Part shown: piece after piece, positions 16,424-25,166 of the stretch
Layout of the letters: each line of letters begins with the position of its first letter
Numbering within the stretch: the first letter of the stretch is position 1
Assembly: GCF_017115025.1 (NCBI RefSeq)
Contig: NZ_JABXKM010000104.1
Coordinates: 1-32,615, forward strand
Direction: 5' to 3'
DNA: 32,615 nt
Source: Nostoc sp. NOS(2021)
GTDB taxonomy: Bacteria; Cyanobacteriota; Cyanobacteriia; Cyanobacteriales; Nostocaceae
The notes under the pieces: generated by a model
Seen by the model: only the letters and a program-made list of their open reading frames with translations
Told to the model about the DNA's origin: nothing
Database searches by the model: none
Made by a program: the position numbers and the translations under genes

Positions 16424-16632
16424 GTTTATGAAAATAGCCATAACACACCCTTGTAGGTTGGGTGGAACGGAGTGAAACCCAACAAATAATCTCACTTGTC
16501 ACAACAAAATTTTTACATATTAACTTATCTGCTTTAAATTCAGGTGATTTAGTGTTGGGTTACGGCGCAAATATTAATTAGTTGTGCTGCAAATATGCCT
16601 GCTTGCGCCTCCACCCAACCTACAAAATTACT
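16424..16632. repeat. 209-bp direct repeat, copy 2 (MITE-like)
   Basis: Almost identical to 14928-15136, with the same 16-base inverted ends. It ends 19 bases from the stop of the nuclease-like gene. Confidence 0.9.
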
Positions 16633-16650
16633 AAACTTCTCCTTTCAAAT

Positions 16651-17226
16651 TTATGAAATAATCGAACTTTTCCATTGGACTTTGTTCCCTGCTATCTTCC
16701 ACAGCCTTTGAACTTCTTTTTCTAAGCCTTGTGAACCATAATCGTCCCATGCATCTGTAAATCTAGCCATTCCTGGTGAGTGTCCAGGTGCGCCATCAAA
16801 AGTAATTTTCTTGTATTTATCAAGAGTAAAGACAACATCAAACCAATTCTTGTAAACTGGCCAAACTAGATCAGAGGATGCCAATAAAAAAGCCTCTTCA
16901 TCGTCTACGACTCTCTTCCAACCAATCTGAACTCCATAAGAGCGATTTTTAGGTGAATCTATAGTCATTCCAACAATTAGACAATTTTCTGTACAACCTG
17001 AATTTTCTATTTCATCAGCAATATCTTGTGGAAAATTATAAATGGGCTTAACTTCAACAAAAATAGGAGAATCAAACTTCAGTAAAAAGTCGGGAATCCA
17101 TCCATCAAAGTCACAAGGCTCATACTCCCACTCCCATTCTAGAAGATCAAAGAAAGCAGCCCATTTTGCTTCTAATCTAGAACGAAATTGAACATCATTA
17201 TATTTGGTTGGTATAGGTTTAATCAT
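16651..17226 (-). CDS. PD-(D/E)XK nuclease-like protein
   Basis: A 191-residue protein of no family I can name with certainty. The N-terminal half has the pattern of small restriction-endonuclease-fold proteins found in phages and accessory DNA: FRSRLEAKWAAFFDLL (E19), then YEPCDFDGWIPDFLL (D46) and a VEVKP motif (E58, K60), which would supply the catalytic E, D and E-x-K. The C-terminal half (about 100-191) is Trp/Asp-rich with no motif I know; a central FDGAPGHSPGMARFTDAW is distinctive. The start at ATG 17226 lacks a clear ribosome-binding site. It lies between the 209-bp repeat and a TPP-enzyme remnant, in a rearranged patch, which suggests acquired DNA. The nuclease role is an inference. 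Confidence 0.6.
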   Translation of the reverse strand: MIKPIPTKYNDVQFRSRLEAKWAAFFDLLEWEWEYEPCDFDGWIPDFLLKFDSPIFVEVKPIYNFPQDIADEIENSGCTENCLIVGMTIDSPKNRSYGVQIGWKRVVDDEEAFLLASSDLVWPVYKNWFDVVFTLDKYKKITFDGAPGHSPGMARFTDAWDDYGSQGLEKEVQRLWKIAGNKVQWKSSIIS

Positions 17227-17334
17227 AGCTTTTTAGCTCAAATTACACAGTTTCTAATTCATATCACATAAAAGTTTGCTTTATCAAATAATCCCCACCC
17301 AAGTAAAAACCTAGATGGGGTATTACATTATCCT

Positions 17335-17421
17335 AATGGACTAATGCGATCGCACTTTTTCTCAAGTCTCCACAGTCACGCTGTAATTTCCCCACGGTTC
17401 CAGATAAAAGTATCCTGCTTC
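17335..17421 (-). pseudogene. Degenerate 3'-end remnant of the TPP-enzyme gene (copy 3)
   Basis: AATGGACTAATGCGATCGCA, then CTCCACAGTCA, CGCTGTAATTTCCCCACGG and AAAAGTATCCTGCTTC align base by base with 17842 onward of the intact gene, with about 35 bases deleted between CAGTCA and CGCTGTA. Too damaged to encode anything. Confidence 0.7.
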
Positions 17422-17436
17422 TAGCTCAAAAATCAA

Positions 17437-17697
17437 GTTTTGCGACTTGTAAACCAGCTTTTGCGACTCGTAAACTAGCTTTTGCGACTTATAAACTAGC
17501 TTTTGCGACTTATAAACTAGCTTTTGCGACTTATAAACTAACTTTTGTGACTCGTAAACTAGCTTTTGCGACTCGTAAACCAGCTTTTGCGACTCGTAAA
17601 CCAGCTTTTGCGACTCGTAAACCAGCTTTTGTGACTCGTAAACTAGCTTTTGCGACTCGTAAACTAACTTTTGCGACTCGTAAACCAGCTTTTGTCA
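17437..17697. repeat. 21-bp minisatellite, about 12.4 copies
   Basis: The consensus is TTTTGCGACTCGTAAACYAGC. Twelve full units and one partial unit follow each other with no spacing change. Variants TTAT for TCGT cluster in units 3-5, and GTGACT for GCGACT occurs in units 6 and 10. The + strand frame is open throughout (LAFATRK heptapeptide repeats), but there is no start codon with a ribosome-binding site, so I treat it as non-coding. Confidence 0.93.
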
Positions 17698-17835
17698 ACG
17701 GATTTCAGCAAATTTACCCCCATTTTTCTGTCTGCTAAGTTCTCTTCAATAAAAAAACGCAAATATACGCATTCCAACGCCATTTTCAGCGTTTATATAC
17801 GTATAAATGCGATAAAAGTGGAAACTATTCCAGAT

Positions 17836-20049
17836 TTAATGTACTAACTCGATCGCACGTTTCGTCAACGCCTCAGCAGTCAATCCATTAAACGCCATCA
17901 ACTCGCCAGCACTCGCTGTAGTTTCCCCACGTTTCCACGCGAAAGTATCACGCTTCACTGTACTCCGTAACAAAATTGGTTCCAGCATCCCCGCCGCACC
18001 ACCAGTAACAGCAATTAGCGCATCACCATCAAATAATTCCGCAAATTTCGCATCATCTAAGAAACCGCCAACGGGTTCAGAACAAGTTTCCCACGCGGTA
18101 TCGTGGCTACGGTACAATTGCCGAGGATTGATCACAGTAACTATCTTCACGCCAATACCTTCAGTTTCTAAGAAAGCAGCAGCCTCAAATACTGGTATTA
18201 ATGTTAAATCACCAATTACAGCAAATACAACTTGTTTATCACCAGCAACTTCATGCAATAGCACTGCACCATCGCGCAACCCTTGACGAGTTTGTTCTAA
18301 AGTTGTGCGAATTGGCAACGGCGATTTACTTGCAGTAATCACAATTCCCTTATTCTTAGTTTTCAACGCCCAGTCATAACAAGCTTGAATACTATTAGCA
18401 TCAGGCGGAAATAATGGGAAAACATTTCCATTTCGCATCAGCGAAGCAAAGTAAGCTTCAATTTCAGGACGTTGGTGAGTCCAACCATTGCGCCCTTGCT
18501 CTAATGCGCCTGCTGTGAATAAAGTAATAGTCGAGGGAGTTTGACGGCGCAATTCTGCCATTGCTTGGGTTACAGTTTGCCAAATTGGTAATCCGTTGAT
18601 AGCAAAAGATTCGTAGGAACACCACAAAGTTCTCGCACCCATTAACGCCAAACCCGCAGCTAAACCGGCACAAGCATCTTCACTCAATGGTTCATAAACT
18701 TGTCCATTTGGTGCTTGATAATATAAGTCGTCGGTTGTGGGGTGGATAATTTTTAATGCTTGGTTGATGTTGGCAATTCCTGACGCTTCATTACCGTCGG
18801 CGTTGGTGACAAGAAAATTCTGATCTTTCTTTCCAACTATTCCTACCAATCGTCCCATTGCGGTTGTGGAAACTTTTGGTTCACCTCCAACTGGATATTC
18901 TTCTAAAGGTAATTCGCCTAAATCTGGTAATGGTAATTCAAATTCTGTCACCACAGTTTTTGCTGCTGGGCCTCCGCCAGCGCGTTCTGCATTTGTTCTG
19001 ACTAATTGCCAAGCTTCCGCAGACAAAGCACGGCTTTGCAATGCACTAACAATATGAGGCGCATCCAGCGTATCTTTAGGATAAAGGTTGTGAGATTTTG
19101 CACCCCGCGCGTGGACTCCTGCACCTTTGAGTTGTTTAATAATGAAAACGGTAAGCTTACCACCCAGTGCCGATCGCGCTGCTTGATCTACACCCGAAAG
19201 TACTGCTTGAGTAAATGCTAGGCGTTTCTCGAAGGAAAAGGCGGTACTATCAACGTAATCCCCTGGCTGGTTTTGATCGTCGAAATCCTTGGCATCCACT
19301 AACACGACTTCATCAAAACCGTTACCTTGCCAATATGCTTGCATCTGTTCGTTGGTTTTCAGGGAAACCATGCTGTGATGTTCTTGGCTGTAACCGTTCC
19401 ACACTAACACCGGTAAAAAGTTGGTGACAGCAGGATAAGCAGTATGGAAATGCGCGATCGCACTTACAATATATGGTTCACCCAATCCACCATCACCAAT
19501 TGTAAAAGGGAATAATTTATCTTTGTGTAACAGTGCAGCCGCCATTGCAAAGTGTTGCCCTTGTCCTAAAGGCCCCGCAGGTGCGAGAATACCGGGGATG
19601 AAACCGGAAAGGTGTCCTAAGAGTCCGTGCTTTTCTCGGAAGCGATCGCGCAATTGTTGGACTGTGAAAATTCCCATATCCTCTAGCGATCGATCTAAGA
19701 ACATGGCACTATAAAATCCAGGGGCGTGGTGTCCGACTTCAGTGATAATGTTCTTATATCCCAGCATGACAAGAGATGCGTAAGCTTCTGCTTGGCTGGC
19801 GAATCCGCCGGGATGCCCAGAAGCCTTAGTAGCGGTAACTTGCAAAGTCAGGTAGCGGAGAGCATCGGCAGCCAGTAAAGTTTGATATACTGCATTCGGT
19901 TCTGTAGGAGATGCGATCGCTATTTTGCCCGACTCTATAGCAGGTGTTGCACCATAAGTTTCAAAATCTGGTAACGCTTCACCAAAATATTGAATCCCTT
20001 CCGAAAAATCGGGAAGCGCTGAAGATGCCTTTGGGGAGATTGCAGTCAT
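17836..20049 (-). CDS. Transketolase/phosphoketolase-like thiamine-diphosphate enzyme
   Basis: A 737-residue protein of the transketolase/phosphoketolase superfamily. The N-terminal half has KASGHPGG (76-82), GPLGQGQHFAMAAAL (159-173) and a diphosphate-metal motif starting IGDGGLGEP (GDG 185-187) and ending VWNGYS (218-220), laid out as in phosphoketolases (GDG...NGY). The middle and C-terminal parts recall phosphoketolase: LWCSYESFAI, GRNGWTHQRPEIEAYF, PLFPPDANSIQACYDWAL. The likely reaction is ketose-phosphate cleavage or two-carbon transfer in the cytoplasm, but the active-site loops differ from classical phosphoketolase, so the substrate is uncertain. The start is ATG 20049 (MTAISPKAS). 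The last 180 bases are copied at 14746 and, degraded, at 17335. Divergent from the P450. Confidence 0.75.
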   Translation of the reverse strand: MTAISPKASSALPDFSEGIQYFGEALPDFETYGATPAIESGKIAIASPTEPNAVYQTLLAADALRYLTLQVTATKASGHPGGFASQAEAYASLVMLGYKNIITEVGHHAPGFYSAMFLDRSLEDMGIFTVQQLRDRFREKHGLLGHLSGFIPGILAPAGPLGQGQHFAMAAALLHKDKLFPFTIGDGGLGEPYIVSAIAHFHTAYPAVTNFLPVLVWNGYSQEHHSMVSLKTNEQMQAYWQGNGFDEVVLVDAKDFDDQNQPGDYVDSTAFSFEKRLAFTQAVLSGVDQAARSALGGKLTVFIIKQLKGAGVHARGAKSHNLYPKDTLDAPHIVSALQSRALSAEAWQLVRTNAERAGGGPAAKTVVTEFELPLPDLGELPLEEYPVGGEPKVSTTAMGRLVGIVGKKDQNFLVTNADGNEASGIANINQALKIIHPTTDDLYYQAPNGQVYEPLSEDACAGLAAGLALMGARTLWCSYESFAINGLPIWQTVTQAMAELRRQTPSTITLFTAGALEQGRNGWTHQRPEIEAYFASLMRNGNVFPLFPPDANSIQACYDWALKTKNKGIVITASKSPLPIRTTLEQTRQGLRDGAVLLHEVAGDKQVVFAVIGDLTLIPVFEAAAFLETEGIGVKIVTVINPRQLYRSHDTAWETCSEPVGGFLDDAKFAELFDGDALIAVTGGAAGMLEPILLRSTVKRDTFAWKRGETTASAGELMAFNGLTAEALTKRAIELVH

Positions 20050-20236
20050 GCTGAGTACCTTTTGACGATTAGTTGAAACTGTAGATGCTCGTTGAATTTA
20101 ACAAAAATTTTACATCTTCGGCGTTGTAACAGTTTATTGCTTTTTTGCAACGTTAAAATAAGTAATTTAAATGGTCACGCAACTAAAATTTCAGTTAGTT
20201 TAAGTAGCAAAAAAATATTAACCAGCAAAAAAAATT

Positions 20237-21619
20237 ATGAAATTACCAAATGGGCCGCAAATCCCAGCACTTTTACAGATGGTGCGCTGGATTGCTAATC
20301 CGATGTCATTTATGGAAGCTTGCGCCAAAAGGTATGGGGAGATTTTTACTATCAGATTAGAGAGAAATTCTCCTCCTTTGGTGATTGTCAGCAACCCTCA
20401 AGCGCTACAGCAAATTTTGACAAATGATACCAAGGAATTAGAAGCCCCTGGTGATATGAATGGGCCGTTTGAATCTTTGCTGGGTAAGCATTCTGTGATT
20501 ACCATTAGCGGCGCAGAACACCAGCGTCAACGCCAGTTGTTAATGCCTCCCTTTCACGGCGAAAGAATGCGGAATTATAGTCAGGTGATTACCGATGTCA
20601 CCAAGCAAGTTATCAGCCAATACCAAATAGGTAAACCTTTCAATATTCGGTCTGCAACCCAAGCTATTACCCTGCGGGTGATTATGCAAGCTGTGTTTGG
20701 GCTACATGAAGGGACTCGCGCCGAAAAACTACAGCAATTTTTGGGTGATCTTTTAGAAAAGGGCAGTTCTCGGTTAATTGTGGCTTTACTTTTTTTTCCA
20801 GCTTTGCAAAGGGATTTTGGCCCGATTAACTTCTGGGGAAAGCAGATGCGCCGTCAGCAGGAAGCTGACCAACTGATTTACGAGGAAATTCGGGAACGTC
20901 GAGAACAAGCAGATTTATCACGCACAGATATTCTCAGCTTACTTATGGCTGCTAGAGATGAAGCAGGTCAACCTATGACCGATGAAGAGTTGCGCGATGA
21001 ATTGATGACTCTGTTAGTCGCCGGTCACGAAACCACAGCTACAGCCTTAGCATGGGCATTATACTGGATTCAAAAACTACCATCAGTGCGCCAAAAGCTA
21101 CTACAAGAATTAGATAGCTTGGGCGATGACCCAGACCCCAGCATCATTTTCAAGTTACCCTATCTCAACGCTGTTTGCTCCGAGACATTACGCATTTACC
21201 CAGTAGGTATACTCACCTTTCCTAGAGTAGTAAGAACACCCATATCACTGGGCGGTTACGAACTAGAACCGGGTACAGTCGTACTTGGTTCTATTTATCT
21301 GACCCACCACCGAGAAGATATTTATCCAGAACCTAAGCAGTTTAAGCCAGAACGCTTTTTAGAACGGCAATTTTCTCCCTATGAATATTTGCCCTTTGGG
21401 GGTGGTGCAAGGCGTTGTATTGGTCTAGCATTTGCCCAGTTGGAAATGAAGCTAGCACTCGCTACAATCCTTTCCAGCCTCGAATTAGAGTTAGTTGATA
21501 ATGGTGAAGTGCGACCTAGACGCCGTGGTTTAGTGACAGGCCCAGATCGTCCCATCCAGATGGTTATCACGAGTCAACGTCAGGTGAAGTCTTCCATTCT
21601 ACAGACAAGCACTGTTTAA
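20237..21619 (+). CDS. Cytochrome P450, CYP110-like
   Basis: A 460-residue soluble-type P450. The I-helix oxygen-binding motif is AGHETT (262-267), the K-helix ExxR is ETLR (E316, R319), and the heme-binding loop is FGGGARRCIGLAFAQ with the axial cysteine at 394. All key residues are present, so it should bind heme and oxygen. The opening LPNGPQIPALLQMVRWIANP and the overall pattern resemble the CYP110 family common in Nostoc and Anabaena, members of which oxidise fatty acids and terpenes in published work; the substrate here is not known. The ATG 20237 has a poor ribosome-binding site. It is divergent from the TPP-enzyme gene across 187 bases. No terpene synthase or redox partner is adjacent. 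Confidence 0.92.
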   Translation: MKLPNGPQIPALLQMVRWIANPMSFMEACAKRYGEIFTIRLERNSPPLVIVSNPQALQQILTNDTKELEAPGDMNGPFESLLGKHSVITISGAEHQRQRQLLMPPFHGERMRNYSQVITDVTKQVISQYQIGKPFNIRSATQAITLRVIMQAVFGLHEGTRAEKLQQFLGDLLEKGSSRLIVALLFFPALQRDFGPINFWGKQMRRQQEADQLIYEEIRERREQADLSRTDILSLLMAARDEAGQPMTDEELRDELMTLLVAGHETTATALAWALYWIQKLPSVRQKLLQELDSLGDDPDPSIIFKLPYLNAVCSETLRIYPVGILTFPRVVRTPISLGGYELEPGTVVLGSIYLTHHREDIYPEPKQFKPERFLERQFSPYEYLPFGGGARRCIGLAFAQLEMKLALATILSSLELELVDNGEVRPRRRGLVTGPDRPIQMVITSQRQVKSSILQTSTV

Positions 21620-22330
21620 TGCTTCGGGGGGTTGATGGTTGCGTTCAACGAATTTTCAACTCCCATCTATAGCGTTTCTCAAAAGACCTAACCCCCAACC
21701 CCTTCCCTACTAGCGTTGGGGAGTAAGATTCAAAGCCTCTCTCCTTTTAGGAGAGAGGAATGGAAGTGAGGTCAAAGTCTATTGCATACCATTCGTGAGA
21801 GGTTAAGATAAAATCCTTTTTGTCAATTAGTAATCATACTGAAAATGTGCTGAGCTAGTCAGTATTAAATTAACCTTCGTACTGAATTTTGAGGCAAGAA
21901 TGAATGATGCTTTTAAATGTCTAGCGATCGCACGCCCAAAAATTCTGTTGATTAGCCCAATTTTTCACCTAATTTTAAGTACTATTACTTATTGACAAAA
22001 TTTCTATAGTCTTAACCTCTCACCGATGATTGCATACAAACGAGAAACACTATGGCGTTTCCTAATCACATGATGGTAAATCATAGTCCCCTCCTCGCTT
22101 GCGGGGAGGGGGTTGGGGGTGGGGTTCTTTTACCTCACTCAAGCGAGAATCGCTATATATATTTAGATAGATTTTCAACCGAATTCATAATTAAAAAGGT
22201 TTGTAATCAGTGCTTAACGATCGCAATCCTGTTTACAAATTACGAATTACATATACCCCAATATAGATTCACTCTTCAGAACCAGCCTTTACAGTAACTA
22301 GTAAGAGGACATTTAGGAGATTGCTAATTC
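21620..22330. other. Long intergenic region with hairpins and inverted repeats
   Basis: 711 bases with no gene called. It has a perfect 9-base-pair hairpin (CCTCTCTCC TTTTA GGAGAGAGG, 21736-21758), an inverted pair GTGAGAGGTTAAG / CTTAACCTCTCAC (21795-21807 and 22011-22023), and a CCCCTCCTCGC...GGGGAGGGGG repeat near 22088-22120. A frame at 22052-22297 is rejected as repeat translation. The right end holds AGGAGA before the DUF2993 ATG. Confidence 0.6.
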
Positions 22331-23089
22331 ATGCCTGATGAGCATCGGTTGGAGGAAAAATTTCTATCCCAGGAAGCTGAAAGGAGAATATCCGAAAAGC
22401 TAGATGAAGTAGAACAAATAGAAATAGATGTACAAACCGATCTGTTGAAAATAGCTCAGGGACAGGCGGATGGAGTTTCAGTTGCAGGTCAAGGATTAGT
22501 GATCCAAGAAGGCATTCGCGTACAGGAAATAAAACTGCAAACAGATAGTATTGCCATCAATCCCTTCAGCGCTCTTTTTGGTCAAATAGAACTCAGTGAG
22601 CCAGTAAATGCTATTGCTCGCATGATACTCACAGAAGTAGATATTAACCGCGCCTTGGCATCAGACTTTGTTCGCAGCCAGATGCAAAACTTGGAGTTGA
22701 ATGTAGATGGTGAAATTGTGAGTTTTGAGCCGGAAGAAATTCAGGTATTTTTACCTGGTGATGGCAAAGTAGAATTTAGGGGAAAGGTGTTATTAAAGGA
22801 AATCGGAAATACTCGCCCTTTAGCTTATACTGCGATCGCTCGTCCACGTACTCATTCACAACCCGCGATGCTGGAGAGTTTTAACTGCACTGAGGGAGGC
22901 GGGATTTCAATAGAATTAATTACAGCATTCATGCGGAAAGCCAAAGAACTGATGGATATACCATATTTTGAATGGGAGGATATAACGTTTTCTATTAAAG
23001 ATATAGAAGTAGAAATCGGTAGTTTAATACTTTTGCTTGAAACTCAGGTGAGGCAAATACCATCATCAACAACTGTACTATCTCCTTAG
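22331..23089 (+). CDS. DUF2993 (LmeA-like) lipid-binding-type protein
   Basis: A 252-residue protein matching the DUF2993 pattern common in cyanobacteria. An N-terminal helical, charged section (EERKFLSQEAERRISEKL-like, about 8-28) leads into VEQIEIDVQTDLLKIAQGQA (about 27-46), then the VQEIKLQTDSIAINPFSALFG core, TEVDINRALASDFVRSQM and a C-terminal beta-rich portion ending around SLILLLETQVRQIP. The family is related to mycobacterial LmeA, which binds phosphoinositides. No signal peptide or lipobox is visible, so location is uncertain. A strong ribosome-binding site (AGGAGA, 22316-22321) supports ATG 22331. The crtO gene follows 104 bases later on the same strand, so they may be co-transcribed. 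Confidence 0.82.
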   Translation: MPDEHRLEEKFLSQEAERRISEKLDEVEQIEIDVQTDLLKIAQGQADGVSVAGQGLVIQEGIRVQEIKLQTDSIAINPFSALFGQIELSEPVNAIARMILTEVDINRALASDFVRSQMQNLELNVDGEIVSFEPEEIQVFLPGDGKVEFRGKVLLKEIGNTRPLAYTAIARPRTHSQPAMLESFNCTEGGGISIELITAFMRKAKELMDIPYFEWEDITFSIKDIEVEIGSLILLLETQVRQIPSSTTVLSP

Positions 23090-23193
23090 TAGTATTGACA
23101 GTAGTTAAAGATAATTTTTGTAACTAGGGAGTGATGCAAATTTCTTAAAAGTTTTATAAGCTTTTGAGAGCTACTTATTTCAAAATAACAACT

Positions 23194-24888
23194 ATGCAAG
23201 AGTATGATGTTGTGCTGATCGGTGCTGGACACAATGGGCTAGTTTGTGCAGCTTATTTGCTGAAAGCTGGTTATAGCGTTCTGTTACTAGAAAAGCGTTC
23301 TGTTCCAGGTGGTGCAGCAACAACTGAAGAATGTTTACCCAAAGAAGCTCCCGGATTTAAATTTAATTTGTGTGCTATTGACCATGAATTTATTCACTTG
23401 GGGCCAGTTGTTGAAGAATTAGAGCTAGAAAAATACGGCTTGCATTATTTGGAGTGCGATCCAGTTGTTTTCTGTCCTCATCCTGATGGCAAGTATTTCT
23501 TAGGACATAAGTCGGTGGAAAAGACTTGTGCAGAAATCGCCCGTTACAGTGAACGTGATGCCAAAAAATACGCCGAATTTGTAGACTTTTGGCAGCGATC
23601 GCTAGGTGCAATGATTCCGATGTTTAATGCACCGCCAAAGTCAATTATAGACATCCTTGGTAACTACGACATCACAAAACTGAAAGATTTATTTTCAGTT
23701 ATTGGTTCTCCAAACAAAACGCTGGACTTTATTCGCACGATGTTAACCAGCGCCGAGGATTTACTTAACGAGTGGTTTGATGAGGAATTTCTGAAAGCGC
23801 CACTAGCTAGACTAGCATCAGAACTTGGTGCGCCACCATCACAAAAAACCCTTGCTATTGGTGCAATTATGATGGCAATGCGTCATAATCCGGGGATGGC
23901 CAGACCTCGCGGCGGAACTGGCGCACTTGTACAAGCCTTAGTGAATTTAGTCACAAGTTTAGGTGGCGTTATTCTCACAGATCAGCATGTTGAAAAAGTT
24001 TTAATTGATGATGGGAAAGCTGTGGGTGTGCGGGTTGCTGGTAATAAAGAATATCGCGCTAAACACGGGGTTATTTCTAATATTGATGCCAAGCGGTTAT
24101 TTTTGCAAATGACTGATAAAAGCGATGTTGATGCAGCCGACCCAAATTTATGGGAAAGATTAGAACGCCGCATCGTTAACAACAACGAAACCATCCTCAA
24201 AATAGATTTGGCTTTAGACGAACCCCTACGCTTTCCATACCACGCCCACAAAGATGAATATCTTGTCGGTTCTATCTTGATTGCAGATTCCGTGGCTCAT
24301 GTAGAACAGGCTCATAGTAAATGTACCTTGGGAGAGATTCCTGATGCTGACCCATCAATGTATGTGGTGATGCCTAGTTATTTAGACCCCACATTAGCAC
24401 CGCCAGGTAAACACACTGTATGGATTGAGTATTTTGCGCCTTATCAAATTGCTGGTGCAGAAGGCACTGGTTTAAAAGGTACTGGTTGGACAGATGAATT
24501 GAAAAACAAAGTTGCAGATAAGGTGATTGATAAGTTGGCAGACTATGCACCAAATGTCAAGAAGGCAACTATCGCCCGTCGTGTAGAAAGTCCAGCAGAA
24601 CTAGGAGAAAGATTAGGTGCGTACAAAGGGAATTATTACCATATTGACATGACCCTAGATCAGATGGTATTTTTCCGTCCCTTGCCAGAAATAGCGAACT
24701 ACAAAACGCCAATTGATAATCTATTTTTGACTGGTGCCGGGACTCATCCAGGTGGTTCAATTTCGGGAATGCCGGGACGCAATTGTGCGCGTGTGTTTTT
24801 GCAGGCAAAACATCCTATTAGTCAAACTTTGAAGGATGCGCGGGATTCAATTAAGTCAACCGTCGAGTCGGTGTTTGGGATTAATTAA
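23194..24888 (+). CDS. crtO: CrtO-type beta-carotene ketolase
   Basis: A 564-residue FAD-dependent oxidoreductase of the CrtI/CrtO family. The N-terminal dinucleotide-binding motif is VVLIGAGHNGLVCAAYLL (7-24), then LLEKRSVPGGAATTEE. The C-terminal FAD-binding block is FLTGAGTHPGGSISGMPGRN. The length and the strongly conserved central blocks (GMARPRGGTGALVQALVN, FNAPPKSIIDI) fit CrtO ketolase, which puts a 4-keto group on beta-carotene to give echinenone in Nostoc and Synechocystis, rather than phytoene desaturase (about 490-510 residues). It is probably a peripheral thylakoid or envelope protein. ATG 23194 (MQEYDVVLIG) is chosen over an upstream TTG. It lies downstream of the DUF2993 gene. 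Confidence 0.85.
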   Translation: MQEYDVVLIGAGHNGLVCAAYLLKAGYSVLLLEKRSVPGGAATTEECLPKEAPGFKFNLCAIDHEFIHLGPVVEELELEKYGLHYLECDPVVFCPHPDGKYFLGHKSVEKTCAEIARYSERDAKKYAEFVDFWQRSLGAMIPMFNAPPKSIIDILGNYDITKLKDLFSVIGSPNKTLDFIRTMLTSAEDLLNEWFDEEFLKAPLARLASELGAPPSQKTLAIGAIMMAMRHNPGMARPRGGTGALVQALVNLVTSLGGVILTDQHVEKVLIDDGKAVGVRVAGNKEYRAKHGVISNIDAKRLFLQMTDKSDVDAADPNLWERLERRIVNNNETILKIDLALDEPLRFPYHAHKDEYLVGSILIADSVAHVEQAHSKCTLGEIPDADPSMYVVMPSYLDPTLAPPGKHTVWIEYFAPYQIAGAEGTGLKGTGWTDELKNKVADKVIDKLADYAPNVKKATIARRVESPAELGERLGAYKGNYYHIDMTLDQMVFFRPLPEIANYKTPIDNLFLTGAGTHPGGSISGMPGRNCARVFLQAKHPISQTLKDARDSIKSTVESVFGIN

Positions 24889-25043
24889 GCCTAATATAGC
24901 AGTCCTAAATCATTTGTGAAAATTTCTGTTGATTCTTCTCTCTGTGTTCTCTGTGCCTCTACGGTTCGTTAAAAACAGTAATTTTCACAACTCAGATAGG
25001 ATTGCTATCAATACTGGTCGGTTAAGCCTAAAAAAGAAAAATG

Positions 25044-25122
25044 CGTAGGTTGGGTTTCGTTCCTCAACCCAACATTTTGCGGGTGTTTGTTGGGTTTCGC
25101 AAAGCCTCAACCGAACCTACAA
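25044..25122. repeat. GTAGGTTGGGTT-type dispersed repeat
   Basis: It begins GTAGGTTGGGTTTCG and ends CCGAACCTAC, with internal AACCCAAC copies in both orientations. The ends resemble those of the 209-bp repeats at 14928 and 16424, but the interior differs. It sits between crtO and the AbfB pseudogene. Confidence 0.6.
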
Positions 25123-25166
25123 ATATTCTTAACCGAGCAGTATTGGGATTGCTATAGCGATTCTAG

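Larger units (their letters stand above)
17227..17835. other. Non-coding, repeat-dominated gap
   Basis: These 609 bases hold a degenerate remnant of the TPP-enzyme 3' end (17335-17421), a 21-bp tandem array (17437-17697) and an AT-rich tail with CGTTTATATACGTATAAA palindromes (about 17794-17812) that may end transcripts of the TPP-enzyme gene. No gene is called. Confidence 0.6.

Noticed and set aside
17437..17697. CRISPR array
   Set aside because: The repeats are contiguous 21-mers with no unique spacers, and no cas genes are present.
17547..17738. + strand frame with LAFATRK repeats over the minisatellite
   Set aside because: Its openness follows from a 21-bp period without stops; the GTG start has no ribosome-binding site and lies mid-array.
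22052..22297. 81-codon + strand frame before the DUF2993 gene
   Set aside because: Most of it translates a CCCCTCC/GGGGAGG dispersed repeat; there is no ribosome-binding site and no recognisable domain.
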